Shown: positions 42,759 to 53,700 of the stretch, piece by piece
Position numbering within the stretch: position 1 is the first letter of the stretch
How the letters are laid out: every line of letters begins with the position of its first letter
NCBI RefSeq assembly: GCF_030848805.1
Contig: NC_092360.1
Location: 16,120,001 to 16,184,000 of the forward strand
Direction: 5' to 3'
DNA: 64,000 bases
Source: Temnothorax longispinosus
Lineage: Eukaryota > Arthropoda > Insecta > Hymenoptera > Formicidae
Program-made: the position numbers and the translations under genes
The notes under the pieces: generated by a model
What the model saw: the letters and a program-made list of their open reading frames with translations, nothing else
The model's database searches: none
What the model was told of the DNA's origin: nothing

Positions 42759-43469
42759 ATGGAGCGAAAGTTAATTTGCAAAGGAACGATGGCAATCGAC
42801 AAAGAGGCGATAGAGATGGTAGCAGAAGAACGAATAGTGAAGGTGATGAAGGAGTACAAAGAGGAGATAAGGGAAATGAAAGAGGAAATAGAGAAGCTAA
42901 AAAGGAAGGTATACAGACTCGAACAATGCTCAGGTAAAAGGAAGAGAAGCGAGAGTGAGGAAGAAAATAGTAAGGTATGTAAAACAAAATGGTGGTACGA
43001 AGAAGAAGAAGAGAAAGACGATGAAAAAAGAAAGAAGAATGTGATAATTAGGGTCGAGAAGAAGAGATGGGGAGGAGGTAGCTCGAATTTGAATAAGGTG
43101 AAGCAACTTTTTACAGATGGGCTTAAGGTGAGGGCAGAGGTAAAGGAGGTGAACCAGATAGGACATAGAGGGGATTGGATAACATTCCTCGTAAAGATGG
43201 GAAGCGAAAAAGATAGCAGGAAAGTACTGGAAGCGAGAAGGAAGGAAGGAAGTAGGATGAAGGTAAAGATAGATGCAGATAAGTCGGTGGAAGATAGGAT
43301 CAAAGAAGGAAAAAAGAGGGAAAAGAAAAAGAAAAGGAAAGAGGAGGAAAGTGGGGGGACCAGGAAGTCGGCGAAGGACGAGATCGTAGAGAAGATGGAA
43401 GACCAGCTGCTGATGAGCACGGACGAGGACAAAGCGGAGCAAAAGAAGAAGAGAGAGGGAAGGTCCTAG
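42759..43469 (+). CDS. Coiled-coil, basic/acidic LINE protein downstream of RT (236 aa)
   Basis: The chosen ATG starts MERKLICKGTMAIDKEAIEM. Residues 25-60 form a heptad-like coiled coil (EEIREMKEEIEKLKRKVYRL), followed by a charged linker. A more globular part, KKNVIIRVEKKRWGGG, then VKQLFTDGLKVRAEVKEVNQ and DSRKVLEARRKEGSRMKVKI, has the look of the RRM-like domain of LINE ORF1 proteins. A highly charged tail follows. In standard LINEs the RNA-binding ORF comes first; here it follows the RT ORF by 46 bases and precedes the 3' UTR. A TTTTGATTTCAG acceptor-like sequence (42721-42734) lies just upstream of the ATG, as also in the second copy, so splicing to an upstream leader is a possibility. 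Confidence 0.65.
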   Translation: MERKLICKGTMAIDKEAIEMVAEERIVKVMKEYKEEIREMKEEIEKLKRKVYRLEQCSGKRKRSESEEENSKVCKTKWWYEEEEEKDDEKRKKNVIIRVEKKRWGGGSSNLNKVKQLFTDGLKVRAEVKEVNQIGHRGDWITFLVKMGSEKDSRKVLEARRKEGSRMKVKIDADKSVEDRIKEGKKREKKKKRKEEESGGTRKSAKDEIVEKMEDQLLMSTDEDKAEQKKKREGRS

Positions 43470-43683
43470 AAGGGGTGGGATGGGTAATAGGATATGTAAG
43501 GTCGTAAAAAAGCCAGATGATAAGTTAGGTTAAGGGATTTATGTAAAGGGTTGGGTACGTCCCTATAAAACGCCATGTGAAATGTGTATTATGTGTTTAT
43601 ATGAATAATATGTAAGGGTTTGGGAACGTTTGCCCAAAATAAAACGCCTTTTCAACCCCGGAAAGGGAGAGAATAAAGGATTG

Positions 43684-43692
<9 letters not shown>

Positions 43693-43718
<26 letters not shown>
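43693..43718. repeat. (TA)n microsatellite
   Basis: AT repeat between the LINE tail and the next MITE. Confidence 0.9.
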
Positions 43719-43722
<4 letters not shown>

Positions 43723-44435
43723 GTCCGAAAAATCGCCTACTCCACTCGGGAGGTGATTCGGGACCCAAAAACAAGCAAAAAAGTTCATACAAACATAGGT
43801 CCGGAAATGAGCCGTTTCCGAGTTATAGCCACTTCTATGTTCAAAAATCGTAATTTAGAATCCGCTTGACATCCCTCTTTCTTAATTATTTCTTAAATTA
43901 AAAATTTTTATTTTTAAATATCAGCTAATTCATTAAAACTTAAACGATCCATTGATGAATACGGAAAGATTAGATACAACCTAAAAGTAAGGTGTTGTTA
44001 AATAATAATTTGAAACTTATTGAAAAGCCGTGATTTACTTACTGATTTTGAATAGGCGTGAAAACAACTGATTTCAAGTAGCCGTGAAAACAATTGATTT
44101 TGAATAGCCGTGAAAACAACTGATTTCAAATAGCTGTGAAAACAACTGATTTCTTTTAAAAATAATGTAATCGTATTTATAAATATTGAAAAATAAAAAA
44201 AAATAAAAAAATAAAATTAAAAAAATTAAAAATATTTAAAAATAAAAATTTTTAATTTAAGAAATAATTAAGAAAGAGGGATGTTAAGCGGATTCTAAAT
44301 TACGATTTTTGAACATAAAAGTAGCTATAACTCGGAAATGGCTCATTTCCGGACCTATGTTTGTATGAACTTTTTTGTTTGTTTTTGGGTCCCGAATCAC
44401 CTCCCAAAGTGGAGTAGGCGATTTTTCGAACACCC
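43719..44435. mobile_element. 717-bp MITE with about 200-bp inverted ends (GGGTGTCCGAAAAATCG)
   Basis: The left end GGGTGTCCGAAAAATCGCC is the complement of the right end at 44417-44435, with few mismatches, and the pairing goes on for about 200 bases through AGGTCCGGAAATGAGC and TAATTATTTCTTAAATTAAA. The element sits between TATATA sequences, suiting a TA target. The middle holds a tandem of about 30 bases x 4 (44036-44155; CCGTGAAAACAACTGATTTC). Confidence 0.8.
44036..44155. repeat. Tandem repeat, about 30 bp x 4
   Basis: Unit AAAACAACTGATTT(C/T) plus (A/G)AATAG(C/G)CGTG in the middle of the GGGTGTCC MITE. Confidence 0.8.
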
Positions 44436-44637
44436 TGTATATATAATATTATTATATTATTTTTAACAATAATTTTTTAACAATAATTTTTTCTTACGGG
44501 TTGTTAGCCTAGCGCCTAACCCCCAACTTGGAGGATCAGTTATCAAATATAGAGGGGTGCTCAAGAGATACGAGATACACTCTCGATGGGTTGCCATTAA
44601 CCCTTCCGAGAGGTGGCGATCATATAAAAACCGACGA

Positions 44638-44712
44638 TTTTTGGTCGGATTTGAACTCGGATCTTCGGCTCGTTAGACCAGCGCACATTTTTCTGCGTTA
44701 CGATCGCCATTA
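44638..44712 (-). ncRNA. tRNA-like fragment (tRNA-derived repeat)
   Basis: On the minus strand GCGCTGGTCTAACGAGCC followed by GAAGATCCGAGTTCAAATCC looks like the anticodon arm and T arm of a tRNA, with a CTAACGA-type loop. The acceptor end is not convincing and the D arm is distorted. Probably a tRNA pseudogene or SINE head. Confidence 0.35.
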
Positions 44713-45077
44713 TATATATAATCTGAAAATAATGTTTTATTTATTTTTGGTATACGATGATCTTTAAAGTGTGCTACATGTGCACTAAATAAAAGAAATA
44801 CTTAGGTCCAAAAAAATATTTTTTCACATAGTACCAATAGCCTTATTTTCTTAAATCTAAGTATTTTTTTTAGTGTGTTTATGACACAAAATCAGTATTA
44901 TTAAATGTGGAAACAGAAACAAAAATAATATTGTAGACAAAATAATATTGTAGAGATGCATAGAACAAAAAAAAGAAGTTTTTTCGGATATAAAATCATT
45001 ATTCACATAAAAGCGGCAAATTTAAGCAATATAGTAGATATTTCAAATATAGAACAAATATGAAAGGAGCATCATAT

Positions 45078-45429
45078 TGTTGCGCTCGCCGGGTCTCTCA
45101 CTTTCTCACAAGCACTCGCGGCGCGCACTCCGTCACTCTCACAGAAATAAAGAAAGACTCGTTGTTAATACCGAAAGGAACTTCTTTAATAAATGGCTCG
45201 ATAATACAGAGAGCTCGGGATGACACGTCCGAACGTGACGGTATCCCAGCTAAATCCGAACATCAGGTATAAACAACATCTGGTAGAAAATCAATATTTA
45301 ATTGAACATCGGGAAATCAATATTTCTAAACAGGCGTTACTAAGGGCGATTCGCATCTTGACGGAAGTCGGCCCGTTGCACGCTTCAGCTCGGAGTCAGA
45401 AAAGTATACCGGGCGGCGCGCAAGCAACA
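45078..45429 (-). repeat. 3' LTR
   Basis: 352 bases, the same length as the other LTR, differing at only a few positions. It contains CTTCTTTAATAAATGG. Confidence 0.9.
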
Positions 45430-45942
45430 CTGCCCCCCTTCTTCAGATTGTCGTCCCGACAATCAGAGAGGCAGCTTGCTAAAACTCCTTGGAGACTGCT
45501 CCTTGGACGGTTTCCTGCCCTACCCTGGGCTGCTGCCTCAGGTTACCGGGCTCCGTCCATACCTCGTCTCCGGGTTTTCTCAAGGCCTCTTCTTATAGAG
45601 CTGGCCAGGCTCCACGCGAAGATCCTGCTTAACCCCGGGTTTCGCCGCCGGTGTTCCTCTTCCCTCTTGAGTCTTGCGTGCTTGGGTCTTCTTTCTTCGG
45701 GATCAGAGGGGGATAGCTTCCGTGGACCCATCGCTCTAAGAGCACTCTGTCCCTTGTCTCGGCATTCGCCTTCAGTCTCACGGGAAAACCACGGTCAAAA
45801 ACCGTGAGAGAGACAGTCAGAAAAATTTCTCAGGAGCAACATCTTCAGTTCCCCTGTCGCCATGCCTTCAAATCGATGTTGGAATCTGTAACACAACATT
45901 TTTAAACGCAGAAAAATTGAACAAAGAACATACAATAAACGA
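45430..45942. other. Residual internal region of the LTR element
   Basis: About 500 bases between gag and the polypurine tract, where pol would be expected; no pol motif on either strand. A plus-strand frame through 45807 is taken as incidental. Confidence 0.5.
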
Positions 45943-46787
45943 TTAGAGTACGGGCTCAGACTCATTTCCCGAGGAACTATTTTGATCAATAAAACCGAGC
46001 GTCTTCGTACGCTCGATCGCTATTTTAAGAGACGCTACTCCCTCGACCTGAAGGGTGCGCTTCACGAAACCGTCGGACAACGCGGCGACGAATTGTGAGC
46101 TCGCGATTTTATCGCGAACTTCATGCGAACATTCGGGGTACGCTTTTTGCGACAATCTCTCCAGATCTGCACCCAGCGTTGCGAAATCTTCGCCCGGACG
46201 CTGTCTTCGATTGGTAAATTGGAGATAATAGTTTTGTGTAAATTCGCTTTCCCCGAAACGCAGCTCCAATTTCGCCTTTAACTCCGCGTAAGAGAGGGAT
46301 TCAATCCCGTCGGCAAAAGAATCAAGCAATGAACGCGCTTTCCCACGTAAACACGATGCCAATACGATGGCTTTTCCGTCTCATTCCACTTATTCGCGAC
46401 GGCGATGAGCGAGAATTGCGAAAGAAACTCGCGTAACGGCGCGGTCCCGTCGTAAGTATCGGGCTTCAATTTAATGCCGCGAAAGATTTGGTCCCCGGAC
46501 GCGTCTATACTCGCGCCCGTCACTCGCGTCGCGCTACTCGCGTTTTCGCCCGAAGCAAAATTATTGGAGGGACTTAGCTGTGAGATCCTCTCCTGGATTC
46601 GGCGTAGCTCGTCGTCACGCTGCTGCACCATCGCCGCGAATTCGGCTTCTCTCTGCGTGCGCTCCGCGCGCATCTCGCGGATCTCCTGCATCACCGCCTG
46701 AAGCGTGATCATCTCCGCCGTCATCTCTGGGGTGAGTGGAGGAGTCGCTGCCCGGAGTCGTTTCCTTGTGGGAGCGGTCGAGGTCAT
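45943..46787 (-). pseudogene. Ty3/gypsy-type gag, frame-shifted
   Basis: It starts MTSTAPTRKRLRAATPPLTP. An N-terminal coiled coil (about residues 20-70, EIREMRAERTQREAEFAAMV) is followed by FRGIKLKPDTYDGTAPLREF, the usual start of the retrotransposon capsid-like domain. After a shift near 46380 the other frame continues ASCLRGKARSLLDSF, YAELKAKLELRFGESEFTQN and RRQRPGEDFATLGADLERLS, the core of the gag capsid domain. It stops at 45943 without a zinc knuckle. Gag assembles the particle that packages the RNA; with the shift, this copy cannot make the whole protein. Confidence 0.8.
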
Positions 46788-46817
46788 ATTCCGTTTAGCG
46801 CGGCTCGTCTTTCCTCA

Positions 46818-46835
46818 ATCCCGGACGAGCCCCCA
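46818..46835 (-). other. Primer-binding site, tRNA-Pro type
   Basis: The minus strand reads TGGGGGCTCGTCCGGGAT three bases inside the 5' LTR. From known families this is the sequence complementary to the 3' end of tRNA-Pro, also used by gammaretroviruses. Confidence 0.8.
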
Positions 46836-46838
46836 AAA

Positions 46839-47190
46839 TGTTGCGCTCGCCGGGTCTCTCACTTTCTCACAAGCACTCGCGGCGCGCACTCCGTCACTCT
46901 CACAGAAATAAAGAAAGACTTGTTGTTAATACCGAAAGGAACTTCTTTAATAAATGGCTCAATAATACAGAGAGCTCGGGATGACACGTCCGAACGTGAC
47001 GGTATCCCAGCTAAATCCGAACATCAGGTATAAACAACATCTGGTAGAAAATCAATATTTAATTGAACATCGGGAAATTAATATTTCTAAACAGGCGTTA
47101 CTAAGGGCGATTCGCATCTTGACGGAAGTCGGCCCGTTGCACGCTTCAGCTCGGAGTCAGAAAAGTATACCGGGCGGCGCGCACGCAACA
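46839..47190 (-). repeat. 5' LTR
   Basis: 352 bases, next to the primer-binding site. High identity with the 3' LTR implies recent insertion. Confidence 0.9.
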
Positions 47191-47249
47191 ATATTAACGT
47201 AATAACGCAGAAAAGTACTCACGTTCTGATAAATCCTGTTAAAAAAGAA

Positions 47250-48387
47250 GTCAAAAATCACTTGCTTTATCTATATTTCTTTGGGAAGCAGTAGCAAAAA
47301 ATTGTTCAAAGAACAAAGGCCATTCTAAATAAATGTCGGTTTCCTTTTTATTATATAGTTGGTTAAAATCAATACTTATTAACACATGTCCCAAGGAACA
47401 TGTCTTCAGTGAAAATTGTGTCATATATGCGTCAACAGTCCCTTTGCCTTTTGCAACTAATCTTTCATAACGCATCTTATATTAATTTTTTTCCAACGAA
47501 ATTTAACTTCATCCCAGGGTTCCTTATTATTATTCAGCCATTGCAAGCTTTCCTCTGACCCATAAAAATTTCATAAAATAATAAAAATGTTTGGGAAAAT
47601 ATAATAATAATGGAATACAAAACGGCACTTAAAACTGTCACTGAAAGTATAATTACGATATTTAAATAACGCTTATTTTTAGTAGGTTCAATGTCTACTT
47701 CATTTTTGTTTCCCTTACATAATTTTTCGAGTTCCCGATATTTTTTAAGTACGTTTTTGTAACGCTCATAAAGTCTACCACCAGCAGGTACATATATTCT
47801 CTTAGAATTATTTCAATTTTTAAGAATTGATGGTCTGTAATATACGTCAGGATCTTCCGAAGGAAAAATATCTTTCATTTGTTTTTTATATTCTAAGAAA
47901 TCGTGTGGTCTAATGACACTGCGACATAGATAAAAATTATATGTATATCTTTTGAATATGTAGTTTGTGTAATATAATTACATTTAATTTAATTTTAAAA
48001 TACAAACTTTACTTACGTTGTACTTCACATAAAATATTATCAATAATTAAATTTGACAGATATTTTAAAGATTTATCTGATAAATGACCGTGTGTTGTAC
48101 ATTCTTTTAAAATAAAACGACCTGTCGATGTTTTCTTTAATATAGATAAAATTGAAACATTTTGTAATTCCTTAACTCATTCATCACATTCTTCCCGAGA
48201 TGAAGAAGCATTGCAATGTTTTTCCGAAAAGTTAAGATCTAGATTATTTATATCTATATATATTATACTAGCTGGTTACCCGGGCTTCGCCCCGGAGGAC
48301 ATATGTAATAAAACACGCAAATAGTCTCTCTCTCTCTCTCCCTCTCCCTCTCTCCCTCCCTCCCTCTCCCTCTCCCTCTCCCTTTTC

Positions 48388-48424
<37 letters not shown>

Positions 48425-49747
48425 GCTCTGGAAAATTTCGTAACCAATTTCCAAAAAGATACCGATTCCCAAAAAGATCGGTAACGAAAAACTATACAGT
48501 TTATAGCACTCCCCGGGAAATTCTACCCCTATTTCATATATAATTTTTTTTAATTTTCGGGAAATAATTGACCGAATCTCAAAGAATTGTATATGAAACG
48601 GGGGTAGAATTTTCTGGGGAGTGCTATAAAAAGGGAGAGGGAGAGAGAGGGAGAGAGAGAAAGACTATTTGCGTGTTTTATTACATGTTTCCAGAAAATC
48701 TGTAACAAAAAACTATACACATTATGACACTCCCCGGGAAATTTTACTCCTGTTTTATATATATTTCTTTGAAATTCGGTCAATTATTTCCCGAAAAAAT
48801 GAAAAAATTTCGAATACCGGTTCCCAAAAAGATCGGTAACGAAAAATTATACATTCTATAACACTCCCCGGAAAATTCTACCTTTACTTCATATACAATA
48901 CTTTCAAAACCAGTCAAATAGTTTAAGAGTGTATAAAGGACATACATACATACATACATTCATTTTTATATATATAGATCATCCGTAGATTTATCGTTCG
49001 TAAAGTTATCGTTTTGCACAGCTTCTAGCCTGTTTAAAGTACCAGCAACTTCTTCAATATCAGATGAATGTACTGTTTTTTTATGCGTTTGTAATTGATT
49101 TAGCGACTCATCATTTAATATGAGTTGTATCGGTGACTGTTTTAATGTACTTATTGTATTTGTGTGTTTAACATCTTTTTCCTATTCGATAAGAAGTTCA
49201 AATTGTAGTTACGTATATTTCGAAAGTGCATATCACAAAAAACAACATTATAAAACTAGATTATATAAAATAAAGATAAAAATAAGAAATATCGCAACAC
49301 AAGAATAGTGATCGCAATTAATAGTGTTTCTTATGAAATCTCCTTTCATGGACAATTAAACATAAATAAATATAGTAAAGAAAAGTTCCAATAAAAATAC
49401 TTACTTGTGACGTTTTTAATTTCTCTCTTTTGATTATAAGTCTTGTGTAGGAACCAATTAACTTTATTAATTTATTTGCTATTACTTTGTCAGGAACGTT
49501 AAAAAAACTAACAGGTTCGTTTATATGCTCACCTGTAATAAGACGAGATAACACAATTAGTTTTGATAATATAACTGTGTGCATAATATTTAGCTATGCA
49601 AAATAAAAAAAAACAATATTTACGATCAAATGCATCTATGTATTCTTCAAGCTACCATTCTACTAATTTTTTATGTACGAAATTCCCTTCGCAGAAATCT
49701 TTCTCGCTTCTTTTAGAATTCATATTTTTACTATCTTTAGAACTCAT
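47250..49747 (-). pseudogene. Multi-exon transposon-type gene of unknown family, interrupted
   Basis: Exon-like blocks on the minus strand run as follows. From 49747: MSSKDSKNMNSKRSEKDF. Exon 49532-49405: NEPVSFFNVPDKVIANKLIK, with acceptor and GTAAGT donor. Exon 49181-48979 plus 48260-48017, split by a repeat insertion: SDIEEVAGTLNRLEAV, then SILKKTSTGRFILKECTTHG. Exon from 47919: HDFLEYKKQMKDIFPSEDPD, stop, YVPAGGRLYERYKNVLKKY. Last, about 47570-47250: LQWLNNNKEPWDEVKFRW, then YMTQFSLKTCSLGHVLISID. The text GRLYxRYKN and LNNNxEPWDxV recurs, as I recall, in repeated hymenopteran proteins of unknown function. An in-frame TGA and the insertion show it is dead. Confidence 0.5.
48262..48977. repeat. 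CT-linked repeat family, copy inserted in a coding exon
   Basis: It starts CTAGCTGGTTACCCGGGCTT, has CACGCAAATAGTC plus a CT tract, then CCGGTTTCC/ACTCCCCGGG units, and ends with CATACATACATACATT. It separates two halves of one exon of the surrounding gene (reading resumes on each side). Confidence 0.7.
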
Positions 49748-50710
49748 TTTCTCATAATAACATAAAGATGTATGTCGTCGATATAAAAGGAATATCAATG
49801 AAATGTAGTATCAGTAATCCCCCTGCACGACAAGTTTAATATAGAGGTTAAACTTCTTGCATTCTACATTGAAACCTTCAAAGAGTGACTATAAACTTAA
49901 AATATAAATCTCAATACTTACTGTAGCGATAATAGTTTTCTTCGCCACTTCAAGATACACATTTACGTAAAAGCAGTACTGTAGGAAAGTAACTGAACCT
50001 TGAAAAAAAGGGAAGCGAGCACTGATCCAATGCGTGGTAATTAGCGCAGCACTAAGCTGAGATCCCACTATAAGAAACTCTTGAGAAATGAATCCACTCT
50101 TCTTGAGAATGGCAAGAAAATCCACCCGTGAAAAAGGTAATAACCACAAGCCGTCTCTCAAGCCGTCCGGGATACAATGGTTCGTGAACGACTGCGTCCA
50201 ACTCGGGCAACTGCGTCGCGCGTCGCGCGCGTTTTTTATTTCGCTCGCCAAATGAGCGGGAATGGCAGATGCTTTTACCTATAGATATATAGTCGTAGGA
50301 CTCTGCATATTATCACATCAACAAATCTAAAGAAGTTGCTATAACTTTCTTTCTTTCTTTCTTTCTTAAGATTTCTTTTAGCTGAATCTATTACGCAGAT
50401 GTTGTCTAATTATCCAAATAATGAATTCAATGTACTTATTGTCAGTTTAATTTGACCTTCCAAGCAAAGGTAAAATTATTATAATTCTGGTAGTTCAAAC
50501 AACATTATACATTGTACATATAACTACGTTTAAGTTCAGTTTACTTTTTACTGTTGACTAAATTTTAGAGTACAAATAACTACGTCACATTATAGAACTA
50601 ATTCGAATTTTAGTCAATTTGACTCGATACCAGTTTGTGCAACTAAATTCGCGCAACTCCGATATTTGGTTGTCTTTACCCGATTATTTTTTTCAGTGTA
50701 CTTAGCTCGA
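49748..50710. other. Intergenic DNA, no gene recognised
   Basis: Only short or compositionally poor frames. A (TTTC)n run lies at 50350-50367. Confidence 0.5.
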
Positions 50711-50718
50711 CTAATCAC

Positions 50719-53700
50719 GAGTGCCGTAACTAGCCTGCGTTGTGCCCGGTGCGAGCTCTACATTTTGCGCCTCTTCCTTTCCTACCTATACCTATATCTA
50801 TACCTATATATCTAATATCCATATCCCTAATACCTATAATAAAAAATTGAACGTTTGAATTACAAAAGACGGTTATTTGCTGTAAATAAATTTATTTTTT
50901 ATTTTTATTATCATTTATTATTATATTTATTATTATTATCACACATTCTTCATTATATATTTGTTATAATTATAATAAACAAATAAATTAACCAATTATT
51001 TTTTAAAATGTATAAACATCGCAATATATATTATGGATAATCGATATCCATGAGTTCCATGACTAAATATTCTTAAACTAAATAAAGAGTTTTTAGTGCA
51101 AAACAAACAATAAAATATTAAGTCATTAAACAAGAAAAAATAAATATTAAAATATATCAATTTCTTTTACAACGGAACTTTACGAGCCTTACGCGATGCA
51201 AACTCGTCAATAATATTCTCATAATTAAGTTGTCTTGCAACCGAATTTTCTATGAACAAAATGCTCATATTTGTCAGTCTTTGCTGCCCCATAGAAGATC
51301 TTAAATATGTTTTGATGAGCTTTAATTTACTAAAACTCCGTTTGCATGAAGCTACAGTAACAGGCAGCGTTAAAAATATTCTTAAAGCTATATCGACATT
51401 TGGACATGTTTCCACTAATAAAAATTGATGGATTCCCTGAAACAAGTCTAAAGAACTTGTGGATTCGGAGTCAGCAAAAAGTGTGTGCGCTTGAAATTTT
51501 AAAGTTTCTACTTCACTTATAAATTCTGCTCCATTTATGTCGTGTTTGTAATTAAGTGTTAAATATGTTGCTTGTTTTTTTAGATTTTCAATAGTAATGT
51601 TCTTTAAACGCTGAATAGATAAAAAATTAAAATCTGCAGCAATATCATTAAGTTTTTCAAATCTCTATTAAAAATGAGTTATTAAAGTGTCTATTACTTG
51701 AAAAGTATTAATTTAAAAAATTTCTTTAGGTGTTATATTGTAATGTGTATCCTGTTTTTTTTTTGCTTGTCTTCTTTCTACGAAATCACCCTCTTTCCTA
51801 TCTTTTTACTTAATTTTAACGCTTCATGAAAGATTTTCTCAAAATTTTCATCTCTAAAGTTTTGAATTTGTTTAGTCAATCCCTGTATTATTTTTGCAGC
51901 CGTGTTTATTGTGACATTTTTTAATTGTAAATTTCTATTTACTTTATCAAAAGCTGTCAAAATTCGTGCTCATACATGTACATGTACATTGCAATGTACA
52001 TACTTGTTAAAAGAAGTTTAGCTACTGCAACGGTTTCTGCATTAAAAGTATTAGAAGACAAAACGTTTAAAGCAGTAACCACTTGTGGGAGTTGAGTATA
52101 TAAAGCATTCACTGCTTTTGCTTTGGACGACCACCTTGTATCAGCGTGACATTTCAAAGATATATTAATATTTTTTATTAAAACTTCCCAACGTAGAGTC
52201 GACCCAGAAAAAAATGTAAATAATCTTTGGACAATGCCAAAAAATGTTACCATGTCTGATGTAACACTAGCAGCATTTACGCCAGCTAGATTTAAACTGT
52301 GTGCTGCGCATGGTACAAATCGTGCATATTCGTTAATTTGTTGAACTTTAGCTTGAACGCCGTTGTATTTTCCACTCATGTTACTTCCATTATCATAACC
52401 CTGCCCTCGAACATTTGCAATATCTAACCCGTCCGCTTTCAACTTTTGTAAAATTTCATTGAATAATCCATCACCTGTTTTTTCATGAAAGTGAATAAAG
52501 TCTATAAAACGTTCTTCTATGCTAACCTTTCCGTTAAAAACTTTTACGTATCTTAAAATTTGAGACATTTGTTCTTGATGCGATACATCTGGGGTACAAT
52601 CAAATAAAATAGAAAAGTACTTGGCGATTTTTACTTCTTTAATAATTTGTGTTTTAACTGTGTAGTCTTCATTAAACCAATTAATTTGTTTTAGATTAAT
52701 GGAGAGAAGTAAAATGTACTTCCTTTTTTATGAGCATCGATATGCGTTTTCAACTTTAGATCATATTTTGCTATCATATTAACAGCACTTAAAAGTATTC
52801 CTGAACCTGGTTCACCTATTTTTTCATTAGATCCTCTTAGAGCTAAATTATTCTCTGCACAAAACATAATAATATCAATGTGAACTCTTAGTATATGTCG
52901 CCATTTCTCCTTTTCTTGATCTATTGCCATTTGAAGGGAGGCATCAATTGAAGATTTAGATCGTAAACCCTTTTTCCAAAGTTTTCCATTTAATATAGTT
53001 TTCACGGTGTAGGACGGAGTTCTCATGGTCAGGAATTCTAGGACTTAAATGTCGCCAGTCGTTAAAACCTCGCGCTGGATTAGTGAGTGATGATATTGCG
53101 GGATTGACGACCATGATGAATTAAAGAGAATGCAAGGAAAACAAAATATAGCCTCTCTTCTTTTTACTGTAAATTAACCACATTTGTTCTATAAATTGGC
53201 CATTAGCTAGTTTTTTTCTAAACCATTCCTTGCTAAATTTTCTATTGTTAGTAGTTTTGGAAAGTGAAAAGTTTGACTCTTTTCCTTGGTCAGGGCCTTG
53301 TTCTATAAGAAAACTGCGAATAGAATCATTTAGCGGAAACCATGATCCTGGATCATTTTCATCAAGAGAGGCGGACGTATTATTTGGTTGCAAAGCTTTG
53401 GGGATTTTAGGACTTTCGTCATGCAAAATTAAATCGTCTAAATCTAAATTAGTTGTATCTAAAGGTTCGGTCTCGTTTGTTTGATCATGATGTGATGTGG
53501 TAGGTTCAGGTTCTTGACATATTTCATCTACCATATCGCTAGTTTTTATATTACCTATGTGAGACTTGCTTCGACAATTTTCGGATACATTCAGATTGGT
53601 CTCTGTCCAGCTAATCAAAACTTTTGACATTTTTTTATTCTCATTTTCTTTATCCCGCTTTCTCTTCCGGAACTCAGCTCCAGATGAGCGTTTAGGAGGC

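Larger units (their letters stand above)
41237..43695 (+). mobile_element. 5'-truncated LINE, copy 1, with ORF downstream of the RT
   Basis: The element begins within the reverse transcriptase (5' truncation as usual for LINEs), continues through a C-terminal zinc knuckle to a stop at 42712, then has a second ORF (42759-43469) and a 3' UTR with AAGGGTTTGGGAACGTTTG and AAAACGCCTTTTCAACCCC, ending in AT repeats near 43695. The homologous element at 61-64 kb has the same order and 3' UTR. Confidence 0.75.
45078..47190 (-). mobile_element. LTR retrotransposon retaining only gag (2.1 kb)
   Basis: Two 352-bp LTRs (45078-45429, 46839-47190) are nearly identical and begin TGTTGCGCTCGCC, ending GCAACA. 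ATAT flanks both outer sides. On the minus strand the primer-binding site follows the right LTR (46818-46835), a polypurine tract precedes the left LTR (complement of CTGCCCCCCTT at 45429), and gag lies between. Protease, reverse transcriptase, RNase H and integrase are missing, so it is a non-autonomous or deleted Ty3/gypsy-type element. Confidence 0.85.

Noticed and set aside
42930..43442. Minus-strand Phe/Leu/Ser-rich frames opposite the LINE ORF
   Set aside because: They mirror the purine-rich Lys/Glu codons of the plus-strand ORF; multi-pass membrane appearance is an artefact of strand composition. The same holds for plus-strand frames at 61218-62410 and 63281-63589.
45220..45807. 195-codon plus-strand frame starting in the LTR of the retroelement
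   Set aside because: It runs antisense to the element through the LTR edge and pol-deleted region, with no recognisable protein motif.
49889..50251. 120-codon minus-strand frame
   Set aside because: No motif, no splice context, no related copy in the window; probably chance.
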